A DNA stretch of 64,000 nucleotides from Aspidapion aeneum. Taxonomy: Eukaryota; Arthropoda; Insecta; Coleoptera; Brentidae. Where the stretch lies: assembly GCA_963576565.1 (NCBI GenBank), contig OY755044.1, positions 51,095,847 through 51,159,846 of the forward strand, read 5' to 3'. Below, one piece after another: positions 34,611-45,500 of the stretch. Position numbers and translations under genes: made by a program. The notes under the pieces were generated by a model, which worked only from the letters and a program-made list of their open reading frames with translations, was not told the origin of the DNA and ran no database searches. Numbering within the stretch: position 1 is the stretch's first letter; each line of letters opens with the position of its first letter.

Positions 34611-34628
34611 ATTCGGTTCGAAGGAACA
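34611..34628 (-). promoter_or_regulatory. BEL-2 primer-binding site (tRNA-Tyr-like)
   Basis: In element orientation TGTTCCTTCGAACCGAAT, eight bases inside the 5' LTR end. It matches the complement of the eukaryotic tRNA-Tyr 3' end (CTCGAAGGACCA) with a few changes, and aligns with the better-preserved PBS of BEL-1. Confidence 0.65.
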
Positions 34629-34636
34629 CTTTTGTA

Positions 34637-35081
34637 TGCCCGCAGTTAGAAAAACGATAACTGCAATGGACTGTATATATTTTATTAAATGAAAGCGCGA
34701 ACAAACATAAATATATTGATACGAAATCACAAAATAATTAAAGGTCCATAGGTTAATTGCTGGTACCACACAACGGAAATCAGAAACAAAGCACTTACCA
34801 GTTTGCAGCCAATTTCTCCACGTTCCAGGGGCCCCTTTGCGGATCTAATGATGGCACCACGTAGCTGAAGGGCTGAAGTTTCCAGTTCTATGCTTCAGTA
34901 CACCAAAATCGAGCACAAGTGTAGAAATTTGTAAATGTTGGAGAAAGTAAATTAACACGCCATTTTCTCGAGGCGGTAGAAAAGGATCTCCCTGATTCTT
35001 GGTGCGCATGTCCAATGCGCGGAAAATGTACTCTGTCCGTCATCCAATTTAAAATTTTAAAAACAACAGCGAAATTTAACA
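34637..35081 (-). repeat. BEL-2 5' LTR
   Basis: Copy of 28340-28807. It has lost GCGGGAGCTA near its outer end, between two TA dinucleotides, and a few bases around 34915. The ends TGTTA...GGGCA are in element orientation. Confidence 0.85.
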
Positions 35082-35086
35082 CCCAA

Positions 35087-35273
35087 TTATAAAGTTTTTG
35101 TAAAGAACACTTCTCAGAACTATCTATCCCTATTTATAAAGTTTTTATAAGGAAAACTTTTCAATTATATCTCTCCCCGTTATAAAGTTTTTGCAAAGAA
35201 TACTTCTTAAAAATATCTGTCCCCAGTTTTAAAGTTTTTATGAATAACATTTCATAAAAATATCTAGCCCCAT
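35087..35273. repeat. 47-bp tandem repeat, four copies
   Basis: Units start at about 35087, 35134, 35180 and 35227 with consensus TTATAAAGTTTTT, then 'aagaa(c/t)acttct', 'tatctatcccc'. A fifth, diverged unit lies left of BEL-2 (about 28295-28335), so the array was continuous in the 3' non-coding region of Gypsy-2 before BEL-2 landed. Confidence 0.8.
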
Positions 35274-35426
35274 TTACAGTGCCCTTTATTCCATTTACAG
35301 ATCTATTTTAGGATATAAGTTATCAACTTAACGGAATTATTTGGATAAGTAGGACTAGAACTAGTAGTTTTTGCATAAAATAAAATTTGTTTGCTCCCAA
35401 ATTTTATTCTTTTAGGAGAGGGGTGG
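35274..35426 (+). other. Gypsy-2 3' end and polypurine tract
   Basis: AT-rich non-coding DNA ending in AGGAGAGGGGTGG (35414-35426), a purine-rich tract abutting the LTR as expected for the plus-strand primer. Confidence 0.65.
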
Positions 35427-35820
35427 TATAACAGTTTTTTTTATATGCAAGAGAAAGTTGCAAACCTTGATTGTTATTCGGAAATAAAAATAATTAACAA
35501 ACAATAAACAAAAATTATAACTTAAACCTTAATATCCTTAACAAATTAAAAGTAACATTTAAAAAAAAATAAAGCAAAACACGAAGGTTCGAGCCGGTGG
35601 TCTTGCGGTTAGTTTCGTTGTGTTTCGCCGCGTTGTCCCCTGGACCACGAGTACCATAACTTTCTCACTTTTGAATGGCCCAGTTATGCGTTGCGCGACG
35701 AAGGTTTGTTCGAACACCGCTAGTAGACTGATCGCGACCCACTCGGTTGATTCAAACACCCATTATCTTTCTCTAAGCGCTCGCGCGAGACAAGCAGGTG
35801 TATTTCCAAGGCGTTGCAGT

Positions 35821-36822
35821 TAGGGATGGCCGGAGCAGTAAATTTGCCGGAACAGGTCTGACCTGTTCCGATTTTTATTATGACCTGTTCCGAAACATCT
35901 GCGCCTGCTCCAAACGGTTCCGGACTTTTCAAAGGAAATAAATTGCAACTGTTCCGTTTTTTATAAAAGGAACAATTTGTTCCTACACTGCAGGAACAGA
36001 TGTGCTGCATGAAATCTAACTATGCGTGTGCTCTGTTATTGGTGTTACAAGGTATATAAATGAGGTACAGGGTGTTAATTGCTATATCTGGTTGTCGCTT
36101 ATAACAATTTTATTTTTTTAAATAGAAAAAGAAATGCAATTTTTATAAAACGCTTCACTTTTTGCTGTTTTCCTTATTTCACGTAAATTTTATTGGATTA
36201 AAGGTTTTTTATATTCAATTTCAAATATTTTTATTGTTTCCTACTTCCTTGCTTTGAACGAAAGAAAACCCGGCAAGAAACGCCACTGTAAAGCCGATCA
36301 CACACAAAAAAACATAACGCGTAAGAAGTTCAACCTTATGGACTTTTCTTACGTAAATCCAATATGGCCGCTGCTATTCGATCGCTGATTGGTTGAAAGC
36401 CCGCTAAGCGCCATGCTACGGATTACGTAAATTGTGTGTGTGAAGGCCTTTAAAGATAAACTGCCGTACGTCACACCGCACCCCGCCAACCCTAGCACCA
36501 TGCGTGTTGTCTATCTATCAGCAATTTCTACGAGTTGCCCCAGTGCGCACTAAGTGTATCTCTGTGGTTTTTCAAAACAATAATTTAGAAAAGGACGAAG
36601 ATACACCCAGTGTGTGTCTCATAAAGGTTACGTAACGAGCCTGAGAAAGATGCAGCTAGCTGAAGTGAAGACTCGGAACAGGCGTAAAAGCAGGGAGCAA
36701 GTTTCCTTGTCACTTCTGCTCCGGCGGAACAACTTGTTCCGGAAATTCATACCTGTTCCGACTAGCTCCGGGCACAGACCTGTTCCGAAAAGAACAGGTA
36801 CTGCTCCGGAGTGCCATCCCTA
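35821..36822. mobile_element. hAT-type non-autonomous DNA transposon (1002 bp)
   Basis: The terminal inverted repeats start TAGGGATGGC and end GCCATCCCTA. They are flanked by a perfect 8-bp duplication GTTGCAGT (35813-35820, 36823-36830), the hallmark of hAT elements. Uninterrupted Gypsy-2 LTR at 21100-21112 shows the empty site. Both subterminal regions carry many copies of CTGTTCCG/CGGAACAG in both orientations, typical of hAT transposase-binding motifs. The longest frame (69 codons) is not a transposase. Confidence 0.92.
36291..36450. mobile_element. Possible small inverted-repeat element nested in the hAT element
   Basis: AAGCCGATCACACACAAA on the left and the imperfect inverse TTGTGTGTGTGAAGGCCTT on the right, each bordered by TA. 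That fits a short TA-target element of about 160 bp. The repeats are imperfect and simple-sequence-like, so this is tentative. Confidence 0.35.
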
Positions 36823-36970
36823 GTTGCAGTTTTTTTGTCAAGTTGTGAACGAAAGCGGAGCCTCACTTATCAACGAATTCGACTCTAACAGAAAGCATTT
36901 AGCACCGTTTAAAACAACATGTAGTTAAAAATACCTATTAAATTATATTTTGTGTGTGTGTGTGAAAATT

Positions 36971-37300
36971 GATGTGCCTGAAGTTATCGACATCCACATC
37001 GTCATTTTTTACAGCGGACCAAACAAATAGTGGTTGTGGTAAATGAAAATCTCACTGGGGCTATTTTTAAGAGGCTCTGATGTTTGCAAATTACTAAAGC
37101 AGTTCCACCGAATCGAGAAGGGTGGAAATCAAGTAAAATTAGGACAATTTTCCGGCGTTTTTCATCATTAGACTAATAAAATTAGATCAAAATAATGGGT
37201 TGACAAAAGGTTTAAAATTGTGGTGCTGAAGTGATAACATTGTTTAAAGTATAATATGTATTAACAATTAACACTCCCAAGAAACAAAACTATCATTTGA
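36971..37300. repeat. Foldback left terminus
   Basis: Unique cap, inverted copy of about 55230-55580. The landmarks are 'cagcggaccaaacaaatag', 'gttccaccgaatcgaga' and 'ttaacactcccaag'. It is present once here, whereas the first 160 bp or so are duplicated at the right terminus. Short ORFs are absent. Confidence 0.85.
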
Positions 37301-40300
37301 CAGTTGGTTTTAATAGGCCGGTAAAATAGGATAAAAAAAAAGAAAAGTATATTTGACATGAAATTCAAAGTTGTCGCGCTTAGGTTAGCGGCAGTTTAAT
37401 GGAACCTTTCAATGCTTTCTAGATACAAAAGTGTCATTTGTCCCGTTACCTTAATAGGCCGGTAAAATAAGAACACATAAAAAAACAATATTCATTTGAC
37501 ATGAAATGCGCGCTTGTAGCGCTTGGATAATAGTGGCAGTTTAATGGTACCTCCCAATGCTTTCTAGAAACAAAGGTGTCATTTGTCAATTTACCTTAAT
37601 AGGCCGGTAAAATAAGACCAAATAAAAGAAAACTATATTGATTTGACATGAAATGCGCGCTTGTAGCGCTTGGATCATAATGGCAGTTTAATGGTACCTT
37701 CCAGTGTCTTCTAGAAACGAACGTGTTATTTGTCAATTTACCTTAATAGGCCGGTAAAATAAGACCAAATAAAAGAAAACAATATTGATTTTACATGAAA
37801 TGCGCGCTTGCAGCGCTTGGACAATAGTGGCAGTTTAATGGTACCTTTCAATGCTTTCTAGAAATAAAAGTGTCATTTGTCAGTTTTCCTTAATAGGCCG
37901 GTAAAATAAGAACAAATAAATAAAAACAATATTGATTTTACATGAAATGCGCCCTTGTAGCGCTTCGATAATAGCGGCAGTTTAATGGTACCTTCCAATG
38001 CTTTCTAGAAACAAAAGTGTCATTTGTCAATTTACCTTAATAGGCCGGTAAAATAAGACCAAATAAAAGAAAACAATATTGATTTGACATACTTGTTCAA
38101 TGGTACCATCCAATGCTTTCTAGAAACAAAAGTGTCATTTGTGAATTCACCTTAATAGGCCGGTAAAATAAGAAATAAAAGAAAACAATATTGATTTTTA
38201 TATGAAATGCGCGCCTGTAGCGCTTGGATACTTGTGGCAGTTTAATGGTACCTTTCAATGCTTTCTAGAAACAAAAGTGTCATTTGTCACTTTACCTTAA
38301 TAGGCCGGTAAAATAAGAACAAATAAAAAAAGAACAATATTCATTTGACATGAAATTCGCGCTTGTAGCGCTTGGATAATAGTGGCAGTTTATTAGTACC
38401 TGACAGTGCCTTCTAGAAACAAACATGTTATTTGTCAATTTACCTTAATAGGCCGGTAAAATAAGAACAAATAAAAAAAAACAATATTGATTTAACATAA
38501 ATTGCGCGCTTGTAGCGCTAGGATCATAGTGGCAGTTTAATGGCACCTTCCAATGCTTTCTAGAAACAACAGTGTCATTTGTCAATTTACCTTAATAGGC
38601 CGGTAAAATAAGAACAAATATAAAAAAAAAATATTCATTTGACATGAAATGCGCGCTTGTACCGCTTGGATACTAGCGGCAGTTTAATGGGACCTTTCAA
38701 TGCTTTCTAGAAACAAAAGTCTCATTTGTCACTTTACCATAATAGGCTGGTAAAATAAGACCAAATAAACGAAAACAATATTGATTTGACATGAAATGCG
38801 CGCTTGTAGCGCTTGAATAATAGTGACAGTTAAATGGTACCTTTCAATGCTTTTTAGAAACAAAAGTGGCATTTGTCAATTCACCTTAATAAGCCGGTAA
38901 AATAAGACCAAATAAAATAAGACAGTGCCTTCTAGAAACGAACGTGTTATTTGTCAATTTATCTTAATAGGCCGGTAAAATAAGAACAAATAAAAAAACA
39001 ATATTGATTTAACATAAATTGCGCGCTTGTAGCGCTAGGATCATAGTGGCAGTTTAATGGTACCTTCCAATGCCTTCTAGGTACAACAGTGTCATTTGTC
39101 AATTTACCTTAATAGGCCGGTAAAATAAGACCAAATAAAAGAAAACAATATGGATTTTTATATGAAATGCGCGCTTGTAGCCCTTGGATACTAGTGGCAG
39201 TTTAATGGTACCTTTCAATGCTTTCTAGAAACAAAAGTTCCATTTGTCAATTTACCTTAATAGGCCGGTAAAATAAGACCAAATAAAAGAAAACAATATT
39301 GATTTTTATATGAAATGCGCGCTTGTAGCGCTTGGATACTAGTGGCAGTTTAATGGTATCTTTCAATGCTTTCCAGAAACAAAAGTGTCATTTGTCAATT
39401 TACCTTAATAGGCCGGTAAAATAAGAACAAATATAAAAAAAACAATATTCATTTGACATGAAATGCGCGCTTGTAGCGCTTAAATACTAGCGGCAGTTTA
39501 ATGGGACCTTTCAATGCTTTCTAGAAACAAAAGTGGCATTTGTCAATTCACCTTAATAAGCCGGTAAAATAAGACCAAATAAACGAAAACAATATTGATT
39601 TTACATGAAATGCGCCCTTGTAGCGCTTCGATAATAGCGGCAGTTTAATGGTACCTTCCAATGCTTTCTAGAAACAAAAGTGTCATTTGTCAATTTACCT
39701 TAATAGGCCGGTAAAATAAGACCAAATAAAAGAAAACAATATTGATTTGACATACTTGTTCAATGGTACCATCCAATGCTTTCTAGAAACAAAAGTGTCA
39801 TTTGTCAATTCACCTTAATAGGCCGGTAAAATAAGAAATAAAAGAAAACAATATTGATTTTTATATGAAATGCGCGCCTGTAGCGCTTGGATACTTGTGG
39901 CAGTTTAATGGTACCTTTCAATGCTTTCTAGAAACAAAAGTGGCATTTGTCAATTCACCTTAATAAGCCGGTAAAATAAGACCAAATAAAATAAGACAGT
40001 GCCTTCTAGAAACGAACGTGTTATTTGTCAATTTATCTTAATAGGCCGGTAAAATAAGAACAAATAAAAAAAACAATTTTGATTTAACATAAATTGCGCG
40101 CTTGTAGCGCTAGGATCATAGTGGCAGTTTAATGGTACCTTCCAATGCTTTCTAGAAACAAAAGTGCTATTTGTCAATTTACCTTAATAGGCCGGTAAAA
40201 TAAGACCAAATAAAAGAAAACAATATTGATTTTGCATGAAATGCTCGCTTGTAGCGCATGGATAATAGTGGTAGTTTAGTGGCACCTTCCTGTGCTTTCT

Positions 40301-41222
40301 AGAAACAGACGTTTCATTTGTTAATTTACCTTAATAGGCCGTTAAAATAAGACCAAATAAAAGAAAACAATATTGATTTTTATATGAAATGCGCGCTTGT
40401 AGCGCTTGGATACTAGTGGCAGTTTAATGGTATCTTTCAATGCTTTCCAGAAACAAAAGTGTCATTTGTCAATTTACCTTAATAGGCCGGTAAAATAAGA
40501 ACAAATATAAAAAAAACAATATTCATTTGACATGAAATGCGCGCTTGTAGCGCTTGGATACTAGCGGCAGTTTAATGGGACCTTTCAATGCTTTCTAGAA
40601 ACAAAAGTGGCATTTGTCAATTCACCTTAATAAGCCGGTAAAATAAGACCAAATAAACGAAAATAATATTGATTTGACATGAAATTCGCGCCTGTAGCGC
40701 TTGTATAATAGTGGCAGTTTAATGGTACCTTTCAATGCTTTCTAGAAACAAAAGTGTCATTTGTCAATTTACCTTAATAGGCCAGTAAAATAAGACCAAA
40801 TAAAAGAAAACAATATTGATTTTTATATGAAATGCGCGCTTGTTGCGCTTGGATACTAGTGGCAGTTTAATGGTACCTTTCAATGATTTTTATATGAAAT
40901 GCGCGCTTGTAGCGCTGGGATACTATTCTAGAAACAAAAGCGTCGTTTGTCAATTTACTTTAATAGGCCGGTAAAATAAGACCAAATAAAAGAAAACAAT
41001 ATTGATTTTGCATGAAATGCGCGCTTATAGCGCTTGGATAATAGTGGTAGTTTAGTGGTACCTTCCTGTGATTTCTAGAAACAAACGTGCTATTTGTCAA
41101 TTTGCCTTAATAGGCCGGTAAAATAAGAACAATTAAAAAAAAAACATTATTCATTTGACATGAAATGCGCGCCTGTAGCGCTTGAATAATAGTGACAGTT
41201 TAATTGGACCTTTCAATGCTAT
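37301..41222. repeat. Left satellite array, about 28 copies of a 147-bp monomer
   Basis: The landmark AATAGGCCGGTAAAATAAG recurs at about 37311, 37453, 37598, 37746, 37893, 38039 and so on to 41108, mostly 142-151 bp apart, with a few short-period joins (about 80-116 bp). Each monomer carries CTTTCTAGAAACAAAAGTG, the hairpin-forming GCGCGCTTGTAGCGC and GGCAGTTTAATGGTACC. Monomer blocks are themselves duplicated: a segment around 37934-38260 recurs 1662-1663 bp downstream at 39597-39920, and one at 38921 recurs 1074 bp downstream at 39995. Confidence 0.95.
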
Positions 41223-41227
41223 CTAGA

Positions 41228-41983
41228 TGCTTCGTCCCGGCGTTTAGTTTTAAGATATAAAATTTAGAGACATTTATCTAAATTAGAATGCTTTTTATTT
41301 TCTTTTTTTTTGCTAGAATTATGCTAAAACTTTATACTTAAAGTTACTTTTGTTTCTTGGTTTAACCTAATTTAGTTACTAAGATATGCCTTGCCTACAA
41401 AAAGGGTAAAAACTTGAATTTGCGCGGTGAATTATATGCTCAAGAATGCATTGACTTTACTTTATTATTTTTGCTTTTTTCTACCTTGAGTATATCCATT
41501 TTCCATCCTTTTTTAATTTAAGTTTTTTTTTCCCTAATTTTATACATGCCTTTACTGCTGTATTGCTACATATAGCAGTGCTCCAAAGTCCGTCTTGCTA
41601 TACGGAAATCATGCGAATATTTGGGGTACTCTCCATACCAGTGATATATATTGATCGCCAAGTGAAATCACATGCGTGTTTTTTAAGACCGCGGTCGTGT
41701 ATAAACATTTTATGGATTGCTTTGATGTGCTACTGCTACTACTTTGATTGGAATTATTTGGATTCGACTGTGCAGTTGTCCATGTACCAAGTTCCTTTCA
41801 TCCAAGGGTAAGTGTTTTTGAGCTGCGTTTCTTTACATTTTTTACTTATTCCCTATGCTACTATTCCTAACTAAGAACACAAAAGTGTAACCTAAGAGTG
41901 GGAACTATTGGACTGGAGATCCCTATTGCTACAGTTCGGTTGGTTTGTTGACTTTTTCATGCGAAAGACGTTTCGACCGACCA
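41228..41983 (+). repeat. BEL-1 5' LTR
   Basis: 756 bp, starts TGCTTCGTCCCGG, ends GACCGACCA. An 82-codon frame (41563-41811) runs to a stop that lies inside CAAGGGTAAGT, a near-perfect splice donor. The frame and donor are also in the 3' LTR. The 3' copy has an extra CAAAGT after GTAAGT. Confidence 0.93.
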
Positions 41984-41988
41984 TTTTT

Positions 41989-42006
41989 TGGTCCTTCGAG
42001 CCGGAT
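41989..42006 (+). promoter_or_regulatory. BEL-1 primer-binding site (tRNA-Tyr)
   Basis: TGGTCCTTCGAGCCGGAT, five bases after the LTR. It is the exact complement of a eukaryotic tRNA-Tyr acceptor end (ATCCGGCTCGAAGGACCA), from memory of tRNA-Tyr genes. It primes minus-strand cDNA synthesis. Confidence 0.8.
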
Positions 42007-42511
42007 TTCCCGTTCTGCGTAATAGGTGCTCTCAGAGTTGCATAATTGTGTTTGAAGTTAGGACTTTACTTTGCGTCTTTTTGAGACAAGGCATATCTTA
42101 GGTTTTACATTTTATCTACGGTGTGTCTATTGTACGTTGCACGTACCAACTTGCATTGCATTTTTTATTTGTGCAATATACAAATTGCATACAAATTTTG
42201 AAAAATTTATTTTTTTTCAAAATTAAAAATTATTGCGCTGTTGATGTATGTAAGGCTTGCGTTTCCTTGCGTACCTACACAAATATAGAAACTCTTATCA
42301 GTTGCTAAATTTTTTTTGTGCATATTTTTTAGCATTTATACTTTTTGCTAAAAACTTGTTGTTCTTTACTCAATATTTGCTAAAAGCCGCTGGCCTTTTA
42401 CTATTGCTTTGAATCTTGGTTTACGAGAGAATTTGAAAAGTAGTACGATATATTTTTTAAATTTGCTTCCCTTATTAACTACTGCTTTACTTTACACTTT
42501 AACCTTTTAAA

Positions 42512-45500
42512 ATGGTAAACGATACCGAAAAAAAGGTAAGCTCGGCTAAGGCCTTGCGTCAAACTGCAATCAATCAGTTGAGTGTGCTTGAACACTATGC
42601 CAATCAGGCGAAAACAAATCCAGCTGCTCACACAAAGTTTAAAGTTAACTTTAAAAAACTTTCTTCTTGTTGTAAGAGCTTTGAAAAGCATCATAATGCT
42701 TTACTGATCTTGATTTCAGACGATTCTGAAGCTCTGGAAGCTCAGAATAAAATACCTAAAGATTTTTTGGATAGATGCGTAGAGGTTGAGGCTTTGCACT
42801 ATGATTTATTTGAGGTGGAGGCTGAAGAAATAAATCGAAGCCACAATGAGGTAAATAATCAAACAATTATTTTTCCGGAACCAGAATTTTCTCTTCCCAA
42901 GTTAAATGTCCCTCCTTTTTCGGGCGATGTTGAGGAGTTTCCAAGCTTTATTGAGATTTACAATGCGGTTGTACATACGCGTAAGAGCTCGGACATTGAG
43001 AAGTTTAAATATTTACGTACGATTTTAAGAGGCCCTGCTTTAAATTTAATTAAAAATATACCTCTTGAAGGAAATAATTATTTACTTTGCTACGATACGC
43101 TGATTTCCAGATATGACAATAAGCGCTTGCGTGCGGTTTCTTACTGGAAATCTATCGAAAACTCACCTCGGCTATCCAATGATGACGTTTTAGAATTGCG
43201 AAAAATGCTAGATACGTTCAAGGAAAACCTTGATTGCTTAAAAAATATGGGATATGCGACCCATAGTTGGTGCTTTATTACTGCGAACATGCTTTTGGAT
43301 CGATTAGATCCCGGAATGCGTAAGTTATTTGAACAAAATCACGCTTCTAATTTAATGCCAAAATACGAAGATATTTACAAATTTTTAGAGCAACATTGCA
43401 CGTCTCTTGAATCTTTATCTTTGTGTATGAAACAAGATAATGTTCAAAACTCACGACCAGGGAACTTCTCGAGATCCCCCCGTAATCCACGAAATAAAAC
43501 AGTTTTACTTGCGAACAGACAGTCACAAAAAACTCCAAATTCCAAACAAAACACGTGTTTCTACTGCAAAGCAAAAAATACACATCTGATTTTTAGCTGT
43601 GAATCTTTTTTAACGAAACCAATTCAAGAACGCATTGATTTTATTAGAAATAATAAGGGATGCACCAATTGCATGGCTAGTTTTCATCAAGTAAACTCGT
43701 GCACTTCACAAAAAAGATGTAGATTTTGTTTTTTAAATCACCACAGTCTTTTATGCCTAAAAAACAACTCCCCAGCTTCGGTGATTGCTTCTTCTTCTGT
43801 GACGTCTAGTGGATCACAAACTAACCCCGTAGAAAATCAGATTACTGAAAATAAATCTATTCACGCGGGTACTGTGCTTGGCGACTATGACACGTTGCTT
43901 TGCACTGCTTTGCTGCACATCCGTGATGCATACGGAAATTGGCACGAAATACGCGCCATCTTGGATAATGGGGCCATGTGCTCCTTTATAACGAAAAAAT
44001 GTGCGAATGCACTCGGACTTCCTAAATCCAACATTTCGCTTAATGTAAACGGTTTAGGAGATATGTCTACTACTGCGCGCCATGCGGTGCATTGTAAAAT
44101 TGCTGCTATCGATAATAAATCGAAAATTTTTAGTCTAGAACCTGTATTAATAGACCAAGTTTGCGATAAAATGCCAAGTGTATCTTTTAACCAAAATTCT
44201 TTGCACTACTTAACTGGTCTAAAATTAGCTGATCCCAGTTGGTATAATCAAGCTGGAATTCAGCTTCTTATTGGCGCGGACCTTTATGGATCACTTTTAG
44301 AAGAAGGTAGACTTTATTTTGGTCCAGACACCCCCTCTTGTATTAATACAGTCTTCGGATGGACTTTGCTCGGAAAAATGCCTCTGCAAAATGCTGCTTT
44401 TGCATCAAAAAGTATTTCTACTTTTATGGCAACTATTTCCACTCCTGATTCAAATAATACCTTGCAAAAATTCTGGGAGTTGGAAGAGGTTCCTACGGTG
44501 GAGAAAAATTCACCTTCAGATATTTTTTGCGAAAAATATTTTGAAAAAACTACTATACGCGATGTGGACGGTAAACACACCGTTTCGTTACCTTTTAAAA
44601 TCAATCCCGTTGATTTCGGCGATACCCGAACCCTTGCTTTGCGTCGGTTGTACTCGCTTGAAAAACGTTTGCTAAATGATAAAAAATTATTTACTTCTTA
44701 CTCACAAGTAATGCAAGAATACTTGGGGATGGGTCACATGCGTGCAGTTTCACCCCCTAATAACTCAGAACTTCATGAATATTTTTATATTGCTCACCAT
44801 GCGGTTATAAAAGAAAGCTCGAGTAGCACGCCTGTTCGTCCTGTCTTTGACGCATCGAGTCATTCTTTAAATAAGCCTAGCCTAAATCAAGCCCTTCACA
44901 CGGGTCCTAAACTACAAGGAGATTTAGTTAAAATTTTGCTTAATTTTCGGCTACATAAATATTGTTTTGTTAGCGATATTTCTAAAATGTACAGAATGAT
45001 AAATGTGGAGGAAAATCAACATAAATACCAACGAATTTTATGGCGTTTTAATTCTGAAGAATCGGTGCAAGATTACGAATTAAAAACTTTGACTTTCGGG
45101 GTAAACTGTTCTCCATATTTAGCAATTCGAACCTTGCTTAAATTAGCCGATGATTATCATCAAGACTTACCGTTGGCTTCTGCGATTTTAAAGGACAGCG
45201 TCTATATAGACGACTGCGTAGTAAGTTGCAATGATTTTGATCAAATCATGCTTATGAAAAATCAATTAATTGAGTTATTAGGGCGAGGCGGATTTGAACT
45301 GAAAAAATGGGCATCAAACGAACCCAAATTGCTTGCAGACTTGCCTGCAACCCACATACAAACCAAAGACTTTTCTTTGGATCGAGAGGATGCAAACTCT
45401 CTAAAAATTTTAGGCTTGAGGTGGAACCCTCAAAGTGATAACTTTTTTTATTCTTTTAATTATAATACAAAAATTTGCACTAAGCGTAATTTGCTTAGTA

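Larger units (their letters stand above)
28340..35081 (-). mobile_element. BEL-2: BEL/Pao element inserted in Gypsy-2
   Basis: LTRs at 28340-28807 (3') and 34637-35081 (5', with a 10-bp deletion near its outer end) enclose a broken gag-pol on the minus strand. In element orientation the LTR starts TGTTA and ends GGGCA. CCAAT flanks it at 28332-28336 and 35083-35087 with 1-3 extra bases, a possible 5-bp target duplication. The insertion splits a 47-bp tandem repeat of the Gypsy-2 3' region. Same family as BEL-3 and BEL-4. Confidence 0.9.
20727..36970 (+). mobile_element. Gypsy-2: decayed Ty3/Gypsy element, interrupted twice
   Basis: LTRs of about 515-540 bp (20727-21240 and 35427-36970 minus an inserted hAT element) share start (T)GTAACAG/TATAACAG and end GTGTGTGAAAATT. 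The order on the plus strand is LTR, T-rich leader, gag, pro-RT-RNase H-integrase, 3' non-coding region, polypurine tract (AGGAGAGGGGTGG, 35414-35426), LTR. BEL-2 is inserted at 28340-35081. There is no env. Multiple frameshifts and a mutated RT catalytic box show it is dead. The right flank is the foldback end, so no target duplication can be read. Confidence 0.88.
35427..36970 (+). repeat. Gypsy-2 3' LTR with hAT insertion
   Basis: LTR sequence 35427-35820 and 36823-36970 matches 20727-21240. The first bases are TATAAC instead of TGTAAC. It is split by the hAT-like element 35821-36822. Its outer end directly touches the foldback terminus, and the sequence beyond the foldback (55744 on) is Gypsy-2 leader. 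This LTR may therefore also be the 5' LTR of a second Gypsy-2 copy. Confidence 0.85.

Noticed and set aside
34495..34692. 65-codon frame beside BEL-2
   Set aside because: It lies antisense in the BEL-2 leader and LTR and is not conserved in BEL-3.
37301..41222. Regular repeats resembling a CRISPR array
   Set aside because: The 147-bp units are tandem with no unique spacers and lie in eukaryotic DNA with retrotransposons; this is a satellite array.
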